Assembly: GCF_026017845.1 (NCBI RefSeq)
Contig: NZ_CP100416.1
Coordinates: 1,780,985 to 1,844,984 of the forward strand
Source: Amycolatopsis mediterranei
Lineage (GTDB): Bacteria; Actinomycetota; Actinomycetes; Mycobacteriales; Pseudonocardiaceae
Length of the DNA stretch: 64,000 bases
Direction: 5' to 3'
Part shown: positions 58,843-64,000 of the stretch, piece after piece
Layout of the letters: each line of letters starts with the position of its first letter
Position numbering within the stretch: position 1 is the first letter of the stretch
Made by a program: the position numbers and the translations under genes
The notes under the pieces: generated by a model
The model's input: the letters and a program-made list of their open reading frames with translations, nothing else
Databases searched by the model: none
What the model was told of the DNA's origin: nothing

Positions 58843-60099
58843 TCAGAGCAGGAAGTGGAACAGGGGGCTGCCCGGCTCGATCCGCTCCACCTGCAGCGGG
58901 CTCGCGTCCATCCGGGCGAGCAGCCCGGGCAGGTCGGCCGACCGGGCGATTTCGATGCCGACCAGCGCCGGGCCCATCTCGCGGTTGGTGCGCTTGACGT
59001 ACTCGAAGCGGGTGATGTCGTCCTCGGGCCCGAGCACCTGCTCGAGGAACCGCCGCAGCGCGCCCGGCTCTTGCGGAAAGCCGACCAGGAAGTAGTGCTT
59101 CAGGCCTTCGTGCATCAGCGAACGTTCGAGGATCTCGCTGTAGCGGCTGACGTCGTTGTTGCCGCCGGACACCACGCAGACCACGGTCTGGCCGGGCTCG
59201 ACCCGGACGACCGTGCCGAGCGACGCCGCGGCGAGCGCGCCCGCGGGTTCGGCGATGATCCCGTCGGACTGGTACATCGCGAGCATCTCGGTGCACACCG
59301 CGCCCTCGGCGACCGCGGTCAGTTCGGCGCCGCTCTCGCGGATCAGGGGATAGGTGACCGCGCCGGCTTCGCGCACGGCGGCGCCGTCGACGAAGGAGTC
59401 GAGCTCCGGCAGCCGCACCGGGTGCCCGGCCTCCAGGGCCGCCGCCATGCAGGCCGCGCCCGCGGGCTCGACGCCGACGATCCGGACGTCCGGGTGCCGC
59501 TCGCGCAGCCAGCTGCCGACCCCGGCGAGCAGCCCGCCGCCGCCCACGGGCACGAGCACGACGTCCGGCACGAAGCCGAGCTGCTCGATCACCTCACACG
59601 CGACCGTGCCCTGGCCGGCGACGGTGCGGACGTCGTCGAACGCGGGCACCAGGGTCGCGCCGGTGCGCTGGGCGTCCTCGTTGGCCGCGGCGAAGGCGTC
59701 TTCGTACGTTTCTCCGACAACGATCACTTCGATGTGCGCGCCACCGAGCGTCGCGATGCGCTCGCGCTTCTGCCGCGGCGTGGTCCCGGGGACGTACACG
59801 CGGCCGTTGGCGCCGAGCCGGCGGCACGCGTACGCGACGCCCTGGGCGTGGTTGCCGGCGCTGGCGCAGACGACGCCCCGGGCGCGGACGTCCTCGTCGA
59901 GCTGGACGATGAAGTTGTAGGCGCCGCGGATCTTGTACGACCGGACGGTCTGCAGGTCCTCGCGCTTCACCCAGACCTGCGCGTCCACCCGGGACGACAA
60001 CCGGGCGCTCGGCTCGAGCGGCGTCCGGGTCACCACCCCGGCCAGCCGCTCGGCGGCCTTCTCGATCGTCGCCGCGGTCACCGTGTCGATGTCGTGCAC
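58843..60099 (-). CDS. ilvA: Threonine ammonia-lyase
   Basis: A 418-aa PLP enzyme deaminating threonine to 2-oxobutyrate for isoleucine synthesis, or catabolic. PLP lysine is in VRSYKIRGAYN, the phosphate loop is in SAGNHAQGVAYA, and a C-terminal ACT-like regulatory domain (LKHYFLVGFPQEPGALRRFLEQVLGP) suggests feedback control. GTG start at 60099 (VHDIDTVTAATIEKA). It is 21 bp downstream of the NADAR gene's start on the same strand. Confidence 0.93.
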   Translation of the reverse strand: MHDIDTVTAATIEKAAERLAGVVTRTPLEPSARLSSRVDAQVWVKREDLQTVRSYKIRGAYNFIVQLDEDVRARGVVCASAGNHAQGVAYACRRLGANGRVYVPGTTPRQKRERIATLGGAHIEVIVVGETYEDAFAAANEDAQRTGATLVPAFDDVRTVAGQGTVACEVIEQLGFVPDVVLVPVGGGGLLAGVGSWLRERHPDVRIVGVEPAGAACMAAALEAGHPVRLPELDSFVDGAAVREAGAVTYPLIRESGAELTAVAEGAVCTEMLAMYQSDGIIAEPAGALAAASLGTVVRVEPGQTVVCVVSGGNNDVSRYSEILERSLMHEGLKHYFLVGFPQEPGALRRFLEQVLGPEDDITRFEYVKRTNREMGPALVGIEIARSADLPGLLARMDASPLQVERIEPGSPLFHFLL

Positions 60100-60187
60100 C
60101 CCGGTGAATCTACGACTCGCGCGTCCCGGGCAACCGGCCGGGCCTCCGGGCGCATCAAAGGGGTGACGAACGAGATGGGGGACGCCG

Positions 60188-60679
60188 ATGGACGCCGGAT
60201 TCACCGAGTACGTGACCGCGCGGGCGGCTTGGCTGCGCAAGGTCGCGTACTTGCTCTGCGGCGACTGGCACCGGGCCGACGACCTGGTCCAGTCGGCGAT
60301 CACCCGGCTCTACGCGAACTGGGCGCGGGCGTCCCGCGCCGGCAACCTGGACGGCTACGCGCGCCGCACGCTGGTCAACACCTTCCTGGCCGAGCAGCGC
60401 ACGTCGTGGTGGCGGCGGGTGGATTTGCGCCAAAACGACCAGGACCCGCCGACACCGGGCACGGACGTCGAACAGGCGCTGGACCTGCGGGCCGCGCTGG
60501 AACGGCTGCCGGCCCGGCAACGCGCGACCGTCGTCCTGCGCTACTTCGGCGATCTGCCGGTCGCCGAGACCGCGCGGGCGCTGGGCTGTTCCGAAGGCAC
60601 CGTCAAGAGCCAGACCGCGAAGGCCGTGGACACGCTTCGCGAGCTGCTGCGCGAACCGATCCGGGAGGGACGGGCATGA
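60188..60679 (+). CDS. SigE-family ECF sigma factor
   Basis: A 163-aa extracytoplasmic-function sigma factor. Region 2 (LRKVAYLLCGDWHRADDLVQSAITRLYANW) and region 4 (LERLPARQRATVVLRYFGDLPVAETARALGCSEGTVKSQTAKAVDTLRELL) are intact. It is the SigE-type (small, ~165 aa) of actinobacteria. It overlaps the downstream membrane gene by ATGA, the usual arrangement with its cognate anti-sigma or partner. Confidence 0.94.
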   Translation: MDAGFTEYVTARAAWLRKVAYLLCGDWHRADDLVQSAITRLYANWARASRAGNLDGYARRTLVNTFLAEQRTSWWRRVDLRQNDQDPPTPGTDVEQALDLRAALERLPARQRATVVLRYFGDLPVAETARALGCSEGTVKSQTAKAVDTLRELLREPIREGRA

Positions 60680-61671
60680 CCGACCACGAGCTGGCCACCA
60701 AGCTGAAGGAACTGGCCGAGACGCCCGCCCCGCCGGCCCGGATCGACCTCGACCGCGCCCGCCGGCTCGGGGAACGCCGTCGTCGCGTGCGGACCACGGT
60801 GCTGGTCGTGGGCTGCGCCGCGCTGGTGACGGCCGGGGGGCTGACGGCGGTGTCGGCGTTCCGCACCACGCCGCCGGCCGCGCCGGCGGCCGTGCTGCCC
60901 AAGCCGCCGTCCGTCGCGCCGTCCGTCGCGCCGGCGCCCACCGACAACCCGCTGGTGACGAAGGCGAGCTTCGGCTGGCTGCCGGAGCCCATCAAGGGCG
61001 TCGAGTACGGTGCCGGCGAACACGGCGACTACGCGCTGGCCATCGGCCGCGGCGACCTGGCGCCGATGATCTGGCTCGCCGTGTACGACCAGGAACCCGC
61101 GCTGGACCGCCGGCACGACATGGGCGGGCGGGCGGTGCGCGTCCCGGTCCGGGTCGGCGACCGCGACGGCTACTGGATCACGACCGATGCCCGGGACCCG
61201 CTGAACCGGGGCAACAGCTACCTGCGCTGGCCGACCGGGGACGGCCGCTGGGCCGAGCTGAACGCGTACTACCTGGCCCTTCCCGACCTGCAGCAGGTCC
61301 TGCTGCGCGTCGCCGGGGAAGTGACGTTCGCGAACCGCGCGGTGCCCTTGCCGCTGCACATCTCCGGTCTGCCGGAGGCGTTCCGCGTCGCCGACATCGC
61401 CCTGTGGCGCCGCCCTGACCAGGACGGCGTCCCGTGGCGGGCGGTGCTCCAATATTCGTCGAACGGTGCTCTGGCGACGATCACCGTCTCCCCGCCGGGT
61501 GGCCGCGCGGACGGTCTCGGCAAGCCCGTGTGCACGACGAAGAACGGCCTGCGGGCGTGCGTCGCGATCGACAAGCCCCAGGCCACGGGCATCACTTCGC
61601 AGGAGCTGCTGAGCCGGATCACGCCGATCGGCCCGGACGAGTCGAAGTGGACGCCGCACGTGATCGGCTGA
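60676..61671 (+). CDS. Membrane-anchored partner of sigma factor (putative anti-sigma)
   Basis: A 331-aa protein. An N-terminal cytosolic segment (LATKLKELAETPAPPARIDLDRARRLGERRRRVR) is followed by one membrane helix (TTVLVVGCAALVTAGGLTAV), a Pro-rich linker and a ~220-residue external domain of unknown fold. No HxxxCxxC zinc motif is visible, so it is not a classic ZAS anti-sigma. It overlaps the sigma gene. It ends one base before ramB on the other strand. Confidence 0.75.
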   Translation: MTDHELATKLKELAETPAPPARIDLDRARRLGERRRRVRTTVLVVGCAALVTAGGLTAVSAFRTTPPAAPAAVLPKPPSVAPSVAPAPTDNPLVTKASFGWLPEPIKGVEYGAGEHGDYALAIGRGDLAPMIWLAVYDQEPALDRRHDMGGRAVRVPVRVGDRDGYWITTDARDPLNRGNSYLRWPTGDGRWAELNAYYLALPDLQQVLLRVAGEVTFANRAVPLPLHISGLPEAFRVADIALWRRPDQDGVPWRAVLQYSSNGALATITVSPPGGRADGLGKPVCTTKNGLRACVAIDKPQATGITSQELLSRITPIGPDESKWTPHVIG

Positions 61672-63096
61672 TCAGCCCTTGGGCACCGCCGGGTACGGGA
61701 CGAAGGTGCTGGTGTTCTCGTCCACGGTGAGCTGCTTGCCGATCGTCGGGAACGCGCGCTGCGAGCACGCCGGCCGTTCGCAGACTTTGCAACCCATCCC
61801 GATGGGTGTCGCGGCGGCCGGCTCGTCCAGGTCGAGGCCGGTCGAGTAGACGAGCCGTCCGGCGTGGCGCAGTTCGCAGCCGAGGCCGACCGTGAACGTC
61901 TTGCCCGGGCTGCCGTAGCCGCCGATGTTGCGCGACACCGTGCGCGCGATCCAGAAGTAGCTCTTGCCGTCGGGCAGGGTGGCGATCTGGGTGAGGATCT
62001 TGCCCGGCTGGGTGAACGCCTCGTAGATGTTCCACAGCGGACAGGCCCCGCCGACGCGGGAGAAGTGGAACCCGGCCGCCGACTGCCGCTTCGACATGTT
62101 CCCGGCCCGGTCCACCCGCACGAACGAGAACGGCACCCCGCGCTGCTTCGGCCGCTGCAGCGTGGACAGCCGGTGGCAGACGGTCTCGAAACCGACGCCG
62201 TAGTGGTCGCACAGCCGCTCGATGTCGTAGCGGAACCGCTCGGCCGCGGCCAGGAACGGCCCGTACGGCAGGATCAGCGCCCCGGCGAAGTAGTTCGCCA
62301 GGCCGACGCGGGCGAGCGACCGGGCGGCCGGTCCGGAAAACGCCCACGAGTCGGCGAGCTCGGTGATGAGGTCGTCGTACTCGAGCAGCGCGATCTGCGA
62401 AGCCATCCGGAACGCCTGCTGCCCGACCCGCAGGCTCGGCGCCAGCCGCAGCACCCGCGTCACCGGCTCGTAGCGGTGCTGCTGGCCGGCGGCCTCGTCG
62501 ATGCCCTCGCTGGTCACCTCGACGCCGTAGCGCTGGGAAAGCCGTTCCTTCAGCGCGCCCAGCACCTGCCCGCGCTGCAGCGGGATGTCCGCGGCCATCT
62601 TCTCGGCGCGTTCGTCCAGTTCCGCGACATAGTTCTCGCGCTCGTAGAAGAAGTCGCGCACCTCCTCGTGCGGCAGCGGCGCGGCGGCGCTGCCGTGCAG
62701 GCCCAGGCCGTTTTCCGTGGTCAGCGCGGCGGTGTTTTCGACGGCGTTGCGGTAGCTGCGGTGCAGCTTGACCAGCGCCTGGGCGATCGCCGGCAGGTTC
62801 GTGGCCAGCTCGTTGAGCTCGCCGGTGGTGACGTCGATGCCGAGGGCTTCGTCGAGCAGGGCTTCCTTGACGTCGGCGACCAGCCGGGACGTGTCGTTGT
62901 TGGCGAAGAACTCGGTGTCGACGCCGAACGCCTGCGTGATCCGCAGCAGCACCGGCACGGTCAGCGGACGCGAGTTGTGCTCGATCTGGTTGAGGTAGCT
63001 GGGTGAGATCTCCAGCACACGGGCGAGATCGGCCTGGCTCATCGAACGGCTTTCGCGGAGGTGCCGCAACCGCGCGCCGGCGAAAGTCTTCTCCAT
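61672..63096 (-). CDS. ramB: RamB-like XRE/short-chain fatty acyl regulator
   Basis: A 474-aa regulator of acetate/glyoxylate metabolism. An XRE helix-turn-helix (RLRHLRESRSMSQADLARVLEISPSYLNQIEHNSRPLT) is followed by an ImmA/IrrE-like region and the C-terminal short-chain acyl domain ending in GCKVCERPACSQRAFP, a Cys cluster. This matches RamB, which represses or modulates glyoxylate genes. It is divergent from aceA; the gap contains TTTGCAAA-type sites. Confidence 0.93.
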   Translation of the reverse strand: MEKTFAGARLRHLRESRSMSQADLARVLEISPSYLNQIEHNSRPLTVPVLLRITQAFGVDTEFFANNDTSRLVADVKEALLDEALGIDVTTGELNELATNLPAIAQALVKLHRSYRNAVENTAALTTENGLGLHGSAAAPLPHEEVRDFFYERENYVAELDERAEKMAADIPLQRGQVLGALKERLSQRYGVEVTSEGIDEAAGQQHRYEPVTRVLRLAPSLRVGQQAFRMASQIALLEYDDLITELADSWAFSGPAARSLARVGLANYFAGALILPYGPFLAAAERFRYDIERLCDHYGVGFETVCHRLSTLQRPKQRGVPFSFVRVDRAGNMSKRQSAAGFHFSRVGGACPLWNIYEAFTQPGKILTQIATLPDGKSYFWIARTVSRNIGGYGSPGKTFTVGLGCELRHAGRLVYSTGLDLDEPAAATPIGMGCKVCERPACSQRAFPTIGKQLTVDENTSTFVPYPAVPKG

Positions 63097-63169
63097 TCGT
63101 GCCCTCCTTCCCGGAAGGTTTCCGGTCCTGAACGGTTACGTGAACGGTCAAGAACGTGGATTTTCGTGC

Positions 63170-63310
63170 ACTTGCGAACCGGCTGATTCGCAACCTTTGC
63201 AAAGAGCGTACGGACCCTTCGCACAAATTGGCAAATTGGACAACTGGACCTCGTTTTCGCTGGCGTGTCAGGGTCAGGCCAAGCAAGGCGAGCAATCGCA
63301 AACTTCGCAA
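63170..63310. promoter_or_regulatory. RamB-type sites in ramB-aceA gap
   Basis: TTTGCAAA at 63196-63203 is an exact RamB core. Related half-sites: CTTGCGAA (63171-63178), TTCGCAA (63187-63193), TTCGCACAA (63218-63226) and the tandem CGCAAACTTCGCAA ending at 63310. The cluster serves both ramB and aceA. Confidence 0.7.
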
Positions 63311-63324
63311 CACCGGGAGATCCG

Positions 63325-64000
63325 ATGACGGAACAGGCCAAGCAGGCGGCCGCGGAGCTGGCGGCGCAGTGGGCGAACGACCCCCGCTGGGCGGGCGTGC
63401 AGCGCTCCTACTCGGCCGAAGACGTGATCAAGCTGCGCGGCAGCGTCGTCGAGGAGCACACCCTGGCCCGCCGCGGGGCGGAGAAGCTGTGGGACCTGCT
63501 GCACACCGAGGACTACATCCACGCGCTCGGGGCGCTCACCGGCAACCAGGCCGTCCAGCAGGTCCGCGCCGGCCTGCAGGCGATCTACCTGTCCGGCTGG
63601 CAGGTCGCGGCCGACGCCAACCTGTCCGGCCAGACCTACCCCGACCAGAGCCTCTACCCGGCCAACTCGGTGCCGGCCGTGGTCCGCCGCATCAACAACG
63701 CGCTGGGCCGCGCCGACCAGATCAACTGGGCCGAAGGCAACACCGACATCGACTGGTACGCCCCGATCGTCGCCGACGCCGAGGCCGGCTTCGGTGGCCC
63801 GCTCAACGCGTTCGAGCTGATGAAGGGCATGATCGCCGCCGGCGCCGCGGGTGTGCACTGGGAGGACCAGCTCGCGTCCGAGAAGAAGTGTGGTCACCTC
63901 GGCGGCAAGGTCCTCATCCCGACCAAGCAGCACGAGCGCACGCTGAACGCCGCCCGCCTCGCGTCCGACGTGCTGAACGTGCCGACCTTGGTCGTCGCCC
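63325..64000 (+). CDS. aceA: Isocitrate lyase (5' part)
   Basis: Glyoxylate-shunt enzyme splitting isocitrate to glyoxylate and succinate; the gene runs past the window edge (first ~225 residues seen). Motifs: [39 protein letters not shown] (metal-binding) and the catalytic [13 protein letters not shown] 63325 after CCGGGAGAT. Divergent RamB gene and TTTGCAAA sites show acetate control. Confidence 0.96.
   Translation, partial: MTEQAKQAAAELAAQWANDPRWAGVQRSYSAEDVIKLRGSVVEEHTLARRGAEKLWDLLHTEDYIHALGALTGNQAVQQVRAGLQAIYLSGWQVAADANLSGQTYPDQSLYPANSVPAVVRRINNALGRADQINWAEGNTDIDWYAPIVADAEAGFGGPLNAFELMKGMIAAGAAGVHWEDQLASEKKCGHLGGKVLIPTKQHERTLNAARLASDVLNVPTLVVA

Overview
The window is high-GC DNA from an actinobacterium, most likely a Pseudonocardiaceae genus such as Amycolatopsis. 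This is inferred from strong third-position GC bias, frequent GTG starts and GTGA/ATGA overlaps, an F420-type oxidoreductase, a type VII secretion (WXG100/EspC-like) gene trio, a DasR-type site at a chitinase, and a RamB-like regulator facing aceA. I count about 65 protein genes and one uORF-like leader peptide. I see no tRNA, rRNA, CRISPR array, transposase, integrase or phage gene, so this looks like chromosomal core or arm DNA rather than a mobile island.

Layout. 0.2-5.7 kb: C4/C5 acyl-CoA metabolism (crotonyl-CoA carboxylase/reductase, methylmalonyl-CoA epimerase, acetyl-CoA acetyltransferase, MeaB GTPase). 5.9-9.6 kb: secreted cyclophilin, a MocR-type regulator facing an AhpD-like protein and a PEP-mutase/isocitrate-lyase family enzyme. 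9.6-16.3 kb: one-directional monocarboxylate uptake block with two sodium/solute symporters, each beside a small membrane protein, a LytS/LytTR two-component system and a cyclase-like gene. 16.5-27.4 kb: mannose cluster (CUT2 ABC importer, mannose-6-phosphate isomerase, LacI repressor, two divergent secreted GH92 alpha-mannosidases) tied together by GACAAC-type operators. 27.6-34.8 kb: small membrane and regulatory genes, a CnoX-like thioredoxin, a secreted zinc peptidase and glycogen phosphorylase. 35.2-37.0 kb: type VII-associated trio. 37.0-44.5 kb: F420 oxidoreductase, cysteine dioxygenase-rhodanese pair behind a Cys-containing leader peptide, ABC ATPase, enoyl-CoA hydratase, methyltransferases, DUF427, LysR regulator with a CTG start. 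44.5-55 kb: chitinase with DasR-like boxes, several regulators, two flavin monooxygenases (one closely resembling rifampicin monooxygenase), metallo-hydrolase, aldo/keto reductase. 55-64 kb: NlpC/P60 cell-wall enzyme, nucleoside hydrolase, acyltransferase, NADAR protein, threonine ammonia-lyase, SigE-family sigma factor with membrane partner, RamB and the start of aceA.

Acetate runs through the window: uptake (symporters), entry into acetoacetyl-CoA and ethylmalonyl-CoA chemistry (thiolase, Ccr, epimerase, MeaB), and the glyoxylate shunt (RamB-aceA) all occur within 64 kb. Polymer degradation is a second theme (alpha-mannosidases, chitinase), with visible sugar-responsive operators.

The least explained sequence is a family of tandem repeats confined to three gaps between convergent genes: ten 21-bp units at 6740-6949, three to four 21-bp units at 28939-29020 that share an 11-base half with the first array, and three 48-bp units at 2721-2864.
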